NCBI GenBank assembly: GCA_036381235.1
Contig: DASVDE010000034.1
Location: forward strand, 1 to 42,082
Origin: DASVDE01 sp036381235
GTDB taxonomy: Bacteria; Actinomycetota; Thermoleophilia; Solirubrobacterales; 70-9
Direction of reading: 5' to 3'
Length of the DNA stretch: 42,082 bases
The first letter of the stretch is position 1. Every line of letters starts with the position of its first letter. Shown here one piece after another: positions 24,414 through 33,201 of this stretch. Made by a program: the position numbers and the translations under genes. The notes beneath the pieces were generated by a model. That model searched no databases and had not been told where the DNA came from. It worked only from the letters and a program-made list of their open reading frames with translations.

Positions 24414-26090
24414 TTAGCCGCCGTGTAGGCCCGGAACGGGGCGGCCGTTTTTGCTGATCGCACAGCTCGTCGGCGGCGGGTCGAACGGATCGAGAAGCGC
24501 CCGGCCCGCCGGCCTCTCGCCAAGGGCGCATTGGACGCTGAAGTCACGGCCACCGTCGCGGGCGTCGATCACGTCGTCGCCGCCGCGACCGTAGAAACGG
24601 TCGGCGCCGGGCTGGCCCAGCATCGCGTTGGCGCGGCCATCGCCGATCAGCACGTCCCAGTCGAAGGAGCCCTCCATGTCCTCATTGGAGGCTGCGAGGC
24701 GCACCGGATTGCAATCGGGAATCGCGTCGATCCAGGCTTTGCCGCGGGGGAAGGAGATGATCAGCAGACCGGGATGTGCCTGGGTCTCGGCGAAGGAGGC
24801 GTCATCGCGGCCGGGACCGCCGACGATCCGCCCCCCTGCGCAGCCGCCGCCCGCGGCGAGCAGGTCCCCGTGCTTGCCGCCGTAGAGGAAGGTCGGGCCC
24901 GGGAGGCCGCCGATCAGACCATCGGCGCCGGCGCCGCCATAGAGGCGGTCGGCGCCTGTGCCCGCCTCGATCAGATCGTCCTCGGGGCCGCCGTGGATCA
25001 CGTCGTTACCGGGCCCTCCGGTCAGGCGTACGTTCTCCACCGCGGCGAGGGACCCCTCGACCTCGAGCTGGTCGTCACCCGGGCCGAGGTCCGCCATCAA
25101 CCAACGCGCCGGGCCGTCGGCCGGGCAGATCGCGAGCTTGGTGTCGGTGGATGGGCGGGCGCAGCCTTCACCGAGTGATATCCCCTTCTTCGCGGCAACG
25201 GTGAAAGCCTGCGTCCCTTCGTCGAACCCGATCGTGAAGCTGTCGCTGCCACCACCGCCGATCACCGCCAGCCCGCCCCCTCCACCGGAGGTGGCGTCCA
25301 GGGCGACATAGGCGGACCCGTTGGGTGGCTTCTCCTTGCCGCAGGAGATCCGCACCGGCCCACCTTTACAGCCGTCCTTCCCCTGGCCGCCGATCAGCCT
25401 GTCTCGGCCTTTGCCGCCGAGGATCTGGTCGTCGCCGAGGCCGCCGTCGATCACGTTCGCTCCCGCGCCGCCGATCAGCACGTCGCGAAAGGACGAGCCC
25501 TCGAGCCCCTCGACGCGGTAGAGCCGATCGCGCCCGTCGCCGAAGGCCCTGTGCGCGGGAAGCGACGCCCAGATGCCTCCCCCGCCCTGCTTGCCGTTGC
25601 CGATCTCGGTCGCGAAAGAAGCGATGTCCCCCTGCCCGGTGCCCCCGTCCATGCGGTCGTAGCCGTAGTCCCCGTGGACGAGGTCGAAGTCGCCGGGCCC
25701 GCCGGTGATCGTGTCGATGCCGAGGCTGCCTGCGACCTCGTCGTAGTTGCCGGGCCCGCCGAACAGCTGGTCGTCCCCGAGGTCGCCGATGACCATGTCG
25801 CCGTCTCCGGCACCGCCGTCGGCCGCGTCGTTTCCGCGCCCGCCATGGATCAGGTCCGCGCCCGGCCCCCCGCACAGCAGGTCGTTGCCGAGGCTGCCGA
25901 CGATCGTGTCGTCCCCCAGCCCGCCCCAGATCACATCGCGGGCCGGCGTTCCATGCAACACGTCATCGCCATCGGTCCCGACGATCTTCGCCAAGCGCCC
26001 CCGACAGCGCGGCGCATCGTCTTCGGACGCTGGAGCCACGCTGACGAAAACGAGCGCGGCAAGCGCCACCCCTGCGATGACGATCCTCAT
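24414..26090 (-). CDS. Secreted RTX/hemolysin-type calcium-binding repeat protein
   Basis: This 558-residue exported protein has a signal peptide (MRIVIAGVALAALVFVSVAPAS) and then repeated GGxGxDxLxGG nonapeptides, for example GTDGDDVLHG, GGPGADLIHGG and GGPGNDVIHGG. Such repeats fold into calcium-binding parallel beta-rolls outside the cell. Repeats occupy residues about 35-260 and 380-550, split by a repeat-poor segment (YVALDATSGGGGGLAVIGG...). No lipase or protease domain is visible. ATG 26090 overlaps the stop codon of the aldehyde dehydrogenase gene as ATGA, so it is read from the polyamine-catabolic operon although nothing in the product suggests a metabolic role. Confidence 0.85.
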   Translation of the reverse strand: MRIVIAGVALAALVFVSVAPASEDDAPRCRGRLAKIVGTDGDDVLHGTPARDVIWGGLGDDTIVGSLGNDLLCGGPGADLIHGGRGNDAADGGAGDGDMVIGDLGDDQLFGGPGNYDEVAGSLGIDTITGGPGDFDLVHGDYGYDRMDGGTGQGDIASFATEIGNGKQGGGGIWASLPAHRAFGDGRDRLYRVEGLEGSSFRDVLIGGAGANVIDGGLGDDQILGGKGRDRLIGGQGKDGCKGGPVRISCGKEKPPNGSAYVALDATSGGGGGLAVIGGGGSDSFTIGFDEGTQAFTVAAKKGISLGEGCARPSTDTKLAICPADGPARWLMADLGPGDDQLEVEGSLAAVENVRLTGGPGNDVIHGGPEDDLIEAGTGADRLYGGAGADGLIGGLPGPTFLYGGKHGDLLAAGGGCAGGRIVGGPGRDDASFAETQAHPGLLIISFPRGKAWIDAIPDCNPVRLAASNEDMEGSFDWDVLIGDGRANAMLGQPGADRFYGRGGDDVIDARDGGRDFSVQCALGERPAGRALLDPFDPPPTSCAISKNGRPVPGLHGG

Positions 26091-27514
26091 TCGAGATTGA
26101 TCATTACATGCTTGATGTTCGTGTAATCCTCGAGGGCGTACATCGAAAGATCCTTGCCATAGCCGGACTCTTTGTAGCCGCCGTGGGGCATCTCGGAGAC
26201 GAGCGGGATGTGGTCGTTGATCCAGACGCAGCCGAAGTCCAGCGCGTTGGCCACCCGCATCGCGCGTCCCACATCGCGGGTCCATACCGAGGAGGCGAGG
26301 CCGTAGCGGGTGCCGTTCGCCCACTCGATCGCCTTCTGCTCGTCGGTGAACGGCTGCACGGTGATCACCGGTCCGAAGATCTCATCCTGGACCATCTCGT
26401 CGGTCTGCTCCACTCCGGCCACCACCGTCGGCTCGAGGAAGTAGCCGGGGAGGTCCGGCTGCGAGCCGCCGGTGACGATCTCGGCATTGCCTGGCTTGCG
26501 GGAGAGGAAGCCCTCCACCCGCTCGCGCTGGCGCTCGGAGTTGAGCGGGCCGAGGGTGGTGTCGGCTGACATCGTGTCGCCGAGGACCAGCTCCTTCGCC
26601 TGCCCGGCCAGCCCGTTGACGACGTCGTCGTAGACGCCGGTCGAGGCGAGCACCCGGCAGGCGGCGGTGCAGTCCTGGCCGGCGTTGTAGTAGCCGGTGC
26701 CGGCGATCGTCTCCAGCGCGGTCTCCATCTCGACATCGTCGAAGACGATGACCGGCGCCTTGCCGCCCAGTTCCAGGTGAACCCGCTTCAGCGTGTCCGC
26801 GGCAGCCTTGGCGATCCATTTGCCCGTGGGCGGCGAGCCGGTGAGGCTGACCATCCCCACATCGGGATGGGTGACCAGCTCCGCTCCGGCCGGCTCTCCG
26901 TGCCCGCCGATCGTGTTGAGGACGCCGGGGGGGAGGATGTCCGCGCACCACTCGGCGAAGCGCAGCGTCGTCAACGGCGTCGTCTCGGCCGGCTTCAGCA
27001 CGACAGTGTTGCCGGCGCCCAGGGCCGGGCCGATCTTCCAGATCGCCATCATCAGCGGGTAGTTCCAAGGGGTGATCTGGCCGACGACGCCGACCGGCTC
27101 GCGGCGGATGAAGGAGGTGTGACCCTCCATGTACTCCCCCGCGGCGCGGCCCTCCAGGCAGCGCGCCGCGCCGGCGAAGAAGCGCAGGTTGTCGGCCATC
27201 ACCGGAATCTCGTCTTCGAGCACCGCCCCGCGCGGCTTGCCGGCGTCGGCGGCCTCGAGGTCGGCGATCTCCTCGCCGCGCTCCTCGATCAGGTCGGCCA
27301 TGCGCAGAAGCGCCCGGGCGCGCTCGCCCGGCGGCATCGCCGCCCAGCCGTCGAAGGCCTTCTTCGCCGCCTCGACCGCACGGTCGACGTCGGCCTTGGT
27401 CGAGAGCGGCGCTTCGGCGATCGTCTCGCCGGTCGCAGGGTTGACCACGTCCTCGACGCCACCCTCCACCGGATCAACCGCCTCGCCGCCGATGAAGTTC
27501 CGAAGCTTCGTCAT
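26087..27514 (-). CDS. patD: Aldehyde dehydrogenase, gamma-aminobutyraldehyde dehydrogenase type
   Basis: The 475-residue NAD(P)-dependent aldehyde dehydrogenase has catalytic Cys282 in NAGQDCTAACRV, general base Glu248 in HLELGGKAP and the cofactor region QITPWNYPLMMAIWKIGPAL. Its length and sequence style are close to E. coli PatD, which oxidises 4-aminobutanal to GABA. The longer frame to 27577 is unlikely, because ATG 27514 has a strong GGAAGGAG ribosome site six bases ahead. It follows alanine dehydrogenase on the same strand with 52 bp between. Given the aminotransferase two genes upstream and the importers on both sides, aminobutanal or aminopropanal is the probable substrate. Confidence 0.85.
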   Translation of the reverse strand: MTKLRNFIGGEAVDPVEGGVEDVVNPATGETIAEAPLSTKADVDRAVEAAKKAFDGWAAMPPGERARALLRMADLIEERGEEIADLEAADAGKPRGAVLEDEIPVMADNLRFFAGAARCLEGRAAGEYMEGHTSFIRREPVGVVGQITPWNYPLMMAIWKIGPALGAGNTVVLKPAETTPLTTLRFAEWCADILPPGVLNTIGGHGEPAGAELVTHPDVGMVSLTGSPPTGKWIAKAAADTLKRVHLELGGKAPVIVFDDVEMETALETIAGTGYYNAGQDCTAACRVLASTGVYDDVVNGLAGQAKELVLGDTMSADTTLGPLNSERQRERVEGFLSRKPGNAEIVTGGSQPDLPGYFLEPTVVAGVEQTDEMVQDEIFGPVITVQPFTDEQKAIEWANGTRYGLASSVWTRDVGRAMRVANALDFGCVWINDHIPLVSEMPHGGYKESGYGKDLSMYALEDYTNIKHVMINLE

Positions 27515-27566
27515 CACATCTCCTTCCGCCCGCATGCTCTGCTTCGCTCGCTCTCGTTCACTCGCA

Positions 27567-28742
27567 CTAATCCCCACCGGAAATCTTGCTCACTCGCTCC
27601 CGCGTCCGCTGCGGGCGGGTGGGTTCCAAATCCAACGCGTCCTCCACGGGGACGTAATCGGCACCGACCCCTTCGGCGACCGCCGGATGGGTGACGGCGC
27701 CGTTTGCCACGTTGACCCCGAGGCGCAGGCCGGGATCGCGCCGGATCGCCCCTTCGACGCCGTGGTCGGCGAGGGCTATCGCGTAAGGGAGCGTCGCGTT
27801 GGTCAGCGCGTGGGTCGAGGTGATCGGCACCGCCCCGGGCATGTTGGCGACGCAGTAGTGGGTGATCCCATCTACCTCGAAGGTCGGGTCCCGGTGGGTG
27901 GTGGGGTGCGAGGTCTCGAAACAGCCGCCCTGGTCGATCGCGACGTCGACCAGCACCGCGCCCGGCTTCATCCGCGCCAGCTGTTCGCGCCGGACGACGA
28001 AGGGGGCGCGGGCCCCGTGGACGAGGACGGCCCCGATCACGAGATCGGCGCGCGGCAGCATCTCCTCGACGGACAACGTGGTCGAGTAGACCGTCGAGCA
28101 GCCGCCGGCGAAGGCGACGTCCAGCTCGCGCAGCCGGTCGATGGACTTGTCGTAGACGAAGACGTCGGCACCCATCCCGATGGCGACGAAGGCGGCGTTC
28201 ATGCCGACGGCACCGGCGCCGATCACCATCACGTTGGCGGCCGCGACGCCGGGCACGCCGCCAAGCAGGATGCCGCGCCCCCCGAGCGGTTTCTCGAGCA
28301 TGAAAGCGCCGGCCTGGGTGGCGATCTTGCCGGCGATCTCGCTCATCGGCGCCAGTAGCGGCAACCTGCCGCGCGAGTCCTCGACGGTCTCGTAGGCGAC
28401 ACAGGTGGCGCCGGAGCCGCAGAGGCCGCGGGTCTGCTCAGGGTCGGGTGCGAGGTGCAGATAGGTGAAGAGCAGCTGTCCCGGCCGCAGCATCTCGATC
28501 TCGCCCGGCTGGGGCTCCTTCACCTTGAGCACCATCTCCGCCTCCGCGAAAACCGACTCGGGGTCGGCGGCGATGCAGGCGCCCTGGGCCTCGTAGTCGG
28601 CGTCGGAGATCGCGCTCCCCGCTCCCGCTCCCGCCTCGATCGTCACCTCGTGGCCGTGCTCGGCCATCTCGCGAACGCCGGCCGGGGTGATCGCGACGCG
28701 GTACTCGTCGAGCTTGATCTCCTTCGGGACGCCGACCTTCAT
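27567..28742 (-). CDS. ald: Alanine dehydrogenase
   Basis: This enzyme reversibly converts L-alanine + NAD+ to pyruvate + ammonia + NADH. The N-terminus MKVGVPKEIKLDEYRVAITP is diagnostic. The pyruvate/alanine-site segments KVKEPQ and LFTYLHLAPD are present, and the NAD-binding loop reads VMVIGAGAVGMNAAFVAIGMG. At 391 residues it is about 20 longer than usual, through a charged tail (LEPTRPQRTRERVSK). ATG 28742 overlaps the stop of the PucR-type regulator gene (ATGA). Next to a pyruvate-dependent aminotransferase it would recycle alanine to pyruvate, closing the amino-group cycle and releasing ammonia. Confidence 0.93.
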   Translation of the reverse strand: MKVGVPKEIKLDEYRVAITPAGVREMAEHGHEVTIEAGAGAGSAISDADYEAQGACIAADPESVFAEAEMVLKVKEPQPGEIEMLRPGQLLFTYLHLAPDPEQTRGLCGSGATCVAYETVEDSRGRLPLLAPMSEIAGKIATQAGAFMLEKPLGGRGILLGGVPGVAAANVMVIGAGAVGMNAAFVAIGMGADVFVYDKSIDRLRELDVAFAGGCSTVYSTTLSVEEMLPRADLVIGAVLVHGARAPFVVRREQLARMKPGAVLVDVAIDQGGCFETSHPTTHRDPTFEVDGITHYCVANMPGAVPITSTHALTNATLPYAIALADHGVEGAIRRDPGLRLGVNVANGAVTHPAVAEGVGADYVPVEDALDLEPTRPQRTRERVSKISGGD

Positions 28743-30313
28743 GCTCGTGAGCCCTCCCTCCCGATCAACTCCCGGGCGCGCAGCGCCAGCCAGAACTCGA
28801 TCCGGTCGTGGGCGCGCGAGAGGTCGCGCCCGGTCAGCTCCTCGACCTTGCGCATCCGGTAGCGCAGCGTGTGGCGGTGGCAGTAGACCTCGCGGGCGGC
28901 CTTCTCCCACTGGCCGTTCTGCTCGATGAACGCCTCCAGCGAGCGCAGCAGCTCGCCGCCATATTCATCGTCCCCCTCCTCGATCGGCCCGAGGACGCTG
29001 TCGCAGTAGAGCCGCAGGGCCTCGTCGTCGGAGAGGGAGAGCAGCAGGGTGAAGGCGCCCAAGTCCCGCCAGGAGGCGACCTCGGGGGCGTTGCCGTTGC
29101 CGAATGCCGTCGCCTCCAAAGCGCAGCGCGCCTCGTGGAAGGAGTGGCGCAGCTCCTCGGGGGGAGCGGGACGACTAGCCGCGGCGCGGACCGCCCCGCG
29201 GGCGGAGACGAGCGCCTTGCGGGCGTCGGTCGCGACATCGACCGGGTCGCGGTCGGCGGCGTCGATCACCGCGCAGAGCAGCTCCCGGCCACCGATGCTG
29301 TGGGGGGCGACCACCGCCGGGCAGGCGTCGGCCGCGAGGGCGCTCTCGAGCGCCGGCTCGGCACCGCTCGGATCGTCGAGCGCGAAGACGAGGACGGCAG
29401 CCTCCTCGCCGATCCCGAATGGCTCCATCCGCCGCCGCAGCTCGGAGGGATCGAGCCGCCCTCCCAGCGCCCCCGCCAGAACGTCGCCGGCGAGACGGCG
29501 CTCGGTTTCGCGGGCGACGCGGCGGCGCATCAGCTCGAGCGCGACGACGGCCACCGCCTGCTGGAGGATGAGGCGCTCGAAGTCCCCCAGCCCGCCGGTG
29601 TCGCGCACCATCACGACCCAGGCCTGCGGCGGCCCGCCGCCCGGAGAGATCACGGGATGGGCGAGGGCGCGCCCCGCGACCGAGGGATGGCCGGGAACGA
29701 AGGGGTGGCCGTCGCCGCTGTGGGAGACCGCCTCTTTGCGGATCGTCCCGGCGGCGTCCGCGGACAGCTCGCGGCGAAAGCCGCGGCCCGCGATCCGTTC
29801 ACCGCGGCCGTCGAGGATCGCCACGGTGCCGCCGATCGCGGAGGAGATCGTCGCCGCTATCTCCTCCAGCCCGCGCTCCTCCAGAACCAGGCGCTCCAGG
29901 CGCCGCTGCACCGCGATCCCTCGCTGCAGCACCTCGTACTGCTCGTTGACGAGACGGGCGAAAGCTTTCTCGGTGATCGCGATGAACGGGGTCGAGTAGG
30001 GAACCTCGAAGAGCGGGAAATCGCGCTTGCGCGCCTCCTCGACCAGAGGCTTGGGGAGTTTGCGATGGCTGAAGCCGGTGGCGACGCCGAGGCCGGCGAG
30101 GTTGTGCTCGGCGAGCAGGCGGATGTAGTTGCGCTGTTTGGGGGCGCTGTCGAGCGGGATGCCGGTCGTCAGCATCAGCTCGCCCCCGGAGAGCCACGGC
30201 GTCGGGTCCTCCAACTCGGAGATGTGGACCCAGCGAACCGGCGCCTCCGCCGCGCTCTCGCCTGCCTCCAGCTCGAGGCCGAGTTCTTCGAGCAGGCTAT
30301 GGACGGTGAGCAC
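28739..30313 (-). CDS. PucR-family transcriptional regulator
   Basis: The 524-residue regulator has an N-terminal PucR sensing domain (LTVHSLLEELGLEL... GGELMLTTGIPL) and a central GAF/GGDEF-like region. Its C-terminal PucR helix-turn-helix reads REVYCHRHTLRYRMRKVEELTG. Members of this family often control amine, purine or amino-acid catabolism and respond to the substrate. I place the start at GTG 30313, five bases after AGGAG (30319-30323), directly behind the aminotransferase stop. The longer frame from 30394 would overlap that gene by 73 bp and lacks family sequence. It is the likely controller of this operon and perhaps of the divergent importer. Confidence 0.85.
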   Translation of the reverse strand: MLTVHSLLEELGLELEAGESAAEAPVRWVHISELEDPTPWLSGGELMLTTGIPLDSAPKQRNYIRLLAEHNLAGLGVATGFSHRKLPKPLVEEARKRDFPLFEVPYSTPFIAITEKAFARLVNEQYEVLQRGIAVQRRLERLVLEERGLEEIAATISSAIGGTVAILDGRGERIAGRGFRRELSADAAGTIRKEAVSHSGDGHPFVPGHPSVAGRALAHPVISPGGGPPQAWVVMVRDTGGLGDFERLILQQAVAVVALELMRRRVARETERRLAGDVLAGALGGRLDPSELRRRMEPFGIGEEAAVLVFALDDPSGAEPALESALAADACPAVVAPHSIGGRELLCAVIDAADRDPVDVATDARKALVSARGAVRAAASRPAPPEELRHSFHEARCALEATAFGNGNAPEVASWRDLGAFTLLLSLSDDEALRLYCDSVLGPIEEGDDEYGGELLRSLEAFIEQNGQWEKAAREVYCHRHTLRYRMRKVEELTGRDLSRAHDRIEFWLALRARELIGREGSRA

Positions 30314-30321
30314 CGTCGCTC

Positions 30322-31758
30322 CTAAAGCGACGACCGCCGTCGAGAGGCGGTCGGCGAGTACCGTCGCGGGGGTCCGCTGACGATCTGACTCCATGCCTCG
30401 GTGAGGACGGTGTGGAGGATGTCGTGGATCTCTTCGAACTGCTGGGTATCGGAGATCAGCGGCGGCGCCAGCTGCACGACCGGGTCGCCGCGGTCGTCGG
30501 CGCGGCAGATCAACCCACGCTTGTAAAGCTCGCCGGAGAGGAAGCCGCGCAGCAGCCGCTCGGACTCCTCGTCAGTGAAGCTCTCCTTCGTCTCCTTGTC
30601 CTTGACCAGCTCGACCGCGTGGAAGAAGCCGGCGCCGCGCACGTCGCCGACGATCGGCAGCTCGTGCAGCGTCTCCAGCATCGCGCGGAACTCGCCCTCC
30701 TTGGCGAGCACATGCCCGCAGAGATCCTCGCGCTCGTAGACGTCGAGGTTGGCCATCGCGATGGCCGACGCGACCGGATGGCCGGCGAAGGTGAAACCGT
30801 GGGCGAAGGAGGCTTCGCCCTGCATGAAGGGCTCGGCGACGCGGTCTGAGGCGATCACCGCGCCCATCGGCGCGTATGCCGAGGTCAGCGCCTTGGCGAC
30901 GGTGATGATGTCGGGGAGGTAGTCGAAGCGCTCGCAGCCGAAGTAATGGCCAAGCCGGCCCCAGGCGCAGATCACCTCGTCGGAGATCATCAGCACGTCG
31001 TAGCGGTCGCAGATCTCGCGCACGCGCTCGAAGTAGCCGTCGGGAGGGACGAAGCAGCCGCCCGCGTTCTGCACCGGCTCCAGGATCACCGCGGCGACAG
31101 TGTCCGGCCCCTCGAACTGGATTCGCTCCTCGATCGCGGTCGCCGCCCAGAGCGGGTGGCGATCCTCGGGCCAGCGGTAGACGTTGGTGTTGGGGACGTG
31201 GCAGCCGCCGGGGGTGAGCGGCTCGAACTGAGCGCGCAGGTCGGTGATGCCGGTCGCCGAGAGCGCCCCGAACGAGGTGCCGTGGTAGGCGATCTCACGG
31301 GCGATCACCTTGTGCTTCTGCCCCTTGCCGTTCATCCGGTGGTAGTTGCGGGCCAGCTTCAGCGCCGACTCGACCGCCTCCGAGCCGCCGGAAGTGAAAA
31401 AGACGCGGTTGAGGTCGCCGGGGGCGAGCGCGGCAATCCGAGCCGCCAGCTCGATCGCGCGCGGATGCGCGTAGCTCCACAGCGTGTAGAAGTCCAGCTC
31501 TTCGATCTGACGGGCGGCCGCCTCGCCGTACTCGGTCCGGCCGTGCCCGGCGTTGACGCAGAACAGGCCGGAGAGGCCGTCGAGGTAGCGATTGCCGTGC
31601 TCGTCGTAGACGTAACAGCCGTCGCCGCGCACGATGATCGGGATCTCGTGGTCGGGGCCGTAGGAGCCCATGCGGGAGAAGTGCATCCATAGATGGCGCC
31701 TGGCCAGCTCTTGGAGGCTGGTATCGACTGCTCTGACGGCTTGGGACGCGGCGGCCAT
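30322..31758 (-). CDS. Class III aminotransferase, putrescine/polyamine:pyruvate type
   Basis: This is a PLP enzyme of 478 residues. The cofactor Lys289 is in ITVAKALTSAYAPMG, the Asp that holds the PLP ring nitrogen is in MISDEVICAWGR, and the phosphate-site Ser/Gly segment is FFTSGGSEAVESALKLA. The N-terminal block LQELARRHLWMHFSRMGSY and FYTLWSYAHPRAIELA resemble SpuC-type omega-aminotransferases that move an amino group from putrescine or similar amines to pyruvate. ATG 31758 is preceded at six bases by GAGAGGAG, better than the ATG at 31764. It is the first gene of the minus-strand polyamine operon. A beta-alanine or GABA:pyruvate specificity is the main alternative. Confidence 0.85.
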   Translation of the reverse strand: MAAASQAVRAVDTSLQELARRHLWMHFSRMGSYGPDHEIPIIVRGDGCYVYDEHGNRYLDGLSGLFCVNAGHGRTEYGEAAARQIEELDFYTLWSYAHPRAIELAARIAALAPGDLNRVFFTSGGSEAVESALKLARNYHRMNGKGQKHKVIAREIAYHGTSFGALSATGITDLRAQFEPLTPGGCHVPNTNVYRWPEDRHPLWAATAIEERIQFEGPDTVAAVILEPVQNAGGCFVPPDGYFERVREICDRYDVLMISDEVICAWGRLGHYFGCERFDYLPDIITVAKALTSAYAPMGAVIASDRVAEPFMQGEASFAHGFTFAGHPVASAIAMANLDVYEREDLCGHVLAKEGEFRAMLETLHELPIVGDVRGAGFFHAVELVKDKETKESFTDEESERLLRGFLSGELYKRGLICRADDRGDPVVQLAPPLISDTQQFEEIHDILHTVLTEAWSQIVSGPPRRYSPTASRRRSSL

Positions 31759-31781
31759 GCGCATCTCCTCTCATGCTACGA

Positions 31782-31795
31782 CGTTATGGATAACG
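31782..31795. promoter_or_regulatory. Candidate operator: inverted repeat CGTTAT-GG-ATAACG
   Basis: Six-base arms are perfectly complementary around a GG centre. It lies 24 bp upstream of the aminotransferase start, where a regulator could block or activate its transcription. Just beyond, CCCGTAT occurs twice (31801-31807 and 31811-31817) with a ten-base period, one helical turn. Confidence 0.4.
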
Positions 31796-31852
31796 CTAGA
31801 CCCGTATTAGCCCGTATGCAAGTGGTCATTGGGTCAAGGACTGGATCCGGAC

Positions 31853-31875
31853 TTGTACAAAATGGACAGAGTCCA
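31853..31875. promoter_or_regulatory. Candidate operator: TTGTACAA plus TGGAC-AGA-GTCCA
   Basis: Two adjacent palindromes, TTGTACAA (31853-31860) and TGGACAGAGTCCA (31863-31875), sit in the middle of the 253-bp region between the aminotransferase and the second importer. The surroundings are AT-richer than the genes. A further perfect palindrome, GACCGGCCGGTC, lies at 31929-31940. Confidence 0.35.
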
Positions 31876-32011
31876 GTTGTGCTTTTGGGACATTTGCCAC
31901 TTGCGCCAGCAAGCTGCTGCACCTGACCGACCGGCCGGTCCTGTCGTGCCCGCTTCCTAGGGGGAGTACCTTTTACATAGGGAGGCTCCATGGCGTCCAT
32001 GAGGAGGACGA

Positions 32012-33196
32012 GTGGAGACGGAAGTCCCGAGCGTGGAGTTGCAAAGCGTCACCAAGCGCTTTGCCGATTTGGTCGCCGTCGATGACCTGAGCCTGGAGTT
32101 GGGCGCCGGCGAGTTCTTCACGCTGCTGGGACCGAGCGGCTGCGGCAAGACGACGACGCTGCGGATGGTCGCCGGGTTCGAGCAGCCGAGCGAGGGGGCT
32201 ATCAGGATCGAGGGCGATGACGTTGCGGGGTTGCCGCCTCACCGCCGTCCCACCAACACCGTCTTTCAGAGCTACGCGCTGTTCCCTCATCTGAGCGTCG
32301 AGGACAACGTGGCGTTCGGGCTGAAGCGCAAGCGGATCGCGAGGGAGGAGGTCGGGCGGCGAGTAGCCGCCGAGCTTGAGCGGGTCGGGCTGGCCGCGGA
32401 AGCCAAGCGGCGCCCGGCGCAGCTCTCCGGCGGGCAGCAGCAGCGGGTGGCGCTGGCGCGGGCACTCGTCAACTTCCCGAAGGTGCTTCTTCTCGACGAA
32501 CCACTGGGCGCGCTGGACCTGAAGTTGCGCAAGGGGCTGCAGGTGGAGCTGAAGCGGATTCAGCGCGAGGTCGGGATCACCTTCGTCTACGTCACCCACG
32601 ACCAGGAGGAGGCGCTGACGATGAGTGACCGGATTGCGGTGATGAACCGCGGCAGGATCCAGCAGGTCGGCGACCCCGAGGATGTCTACGAGCGGCCGGC
32701 GACCACCTTCGTCGCCGGCTTCATCGGTGTGTCGAACCTAATGTCGGCGACGGTCTCCGGGCCGAATGAAGTACGGCTGGATCAAGGGCCCACTGTGGAA
32801 GCGCGGGCTAACGGGTTCTCCTCAGGGGAGCGCTGCCAGGCGGTGGTGCGGCCGGAGAAGTTGCGGATCGACACGATCGACCTGGCGACAACTACGAACG
32901 GGGCGCCGCGGAACGGGGCGCCGCGGATCGAAGGCACAGTCGAGAGCTCTCTCTACCTGGGGACCTCGACTCAGATCGCCGTCGACCTCGGCGAAGGGGT
33001 GCGGATGACCGTGCTGGTTCCGAATGCCGACGAAGCGGCGCGGCAGGGGCTGCCCGGTGGCGGCGCGCGAGTGGCGCTTAGTTGGGAGCCCGAGCACATG
33101 CACCTCGTGCGTGAGTCCCCCGACGGCGACGTTGGTTCACACGAGCAAGGGAGGAAGGCAACAGGGGAAGAGCTTGAAGCGACACAGAGAGGGTGA
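32012..33196 (+). CDS. potA: Polyamine-type ABC transporter ATP-binding protein (system 2)
   Basis: The 394-residue ATPase has Walker A GPSGCGKTT (residues 40-48), LSGGQQQRVAL, Walker B LLLDEPLGALD and the switch His in YVTHDQEEALTM. The C-terminal TOBE region is longer than in system 1. GTG 32012 is used because GAGGAGG lies at 32001-32007 and no in-frame ATG exists upstream. It is the first gene of a four-gene importer operon divergent from the aminotransferase. The stop overlaps the GTG that opens the binding-protein frame (GTGA). Confidence 0.93.
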   Translation: METEVPSVELQSVTKRFADLVAVDDLSLELGAGEFFTLLGPSGCGKTTTLRMVAGFEQPSEGAIRIEGDDVAGLPPHRRPTNTVFQSYALFPHLSVEDNVAFGLKRKRIAREEVGRRVAAELERVGLAAEAKRRPAQLSGGQQQRVALARALVNFPKVLLLDEPLGALDLKLRKGLQVELKRIQREVGITFVYVTHDQEEALTMSDRIAVMNRGRIQQVGDPEDVYERPATTFVAGFIGVSNLMSATVSGPNEVRLDQGPTVEARANGFSSGERCQAVVRPEKLRIDTIDLATTTNGAPRNGAPRIEGTVESSLYLGTSTQIAVDLGEGVRMTVLVPNADEAARQGLPGGGARVALSWEPEHMHLVRESPDGDVGSHEQGRKATGEELEATQRG

Positions 33197-33201
33197 GTGA
33201 G

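Noticed and set aside
24409..24421. GCGGC-TTA-GCCGC hairpin as a terminator
   Set aside because: It is only a 5-bp stem with a 3-nt loop, contains the stop codon of the RTX gene and has no T-run.
30314..30394. Longer PucR-type regulator starting at ATG 30394
   Set aside because: It would overlap the aminotransferase by 73 bp, has no ribosome site and adds residues without family resemblance; GTG 30313 with AGGAG is better.
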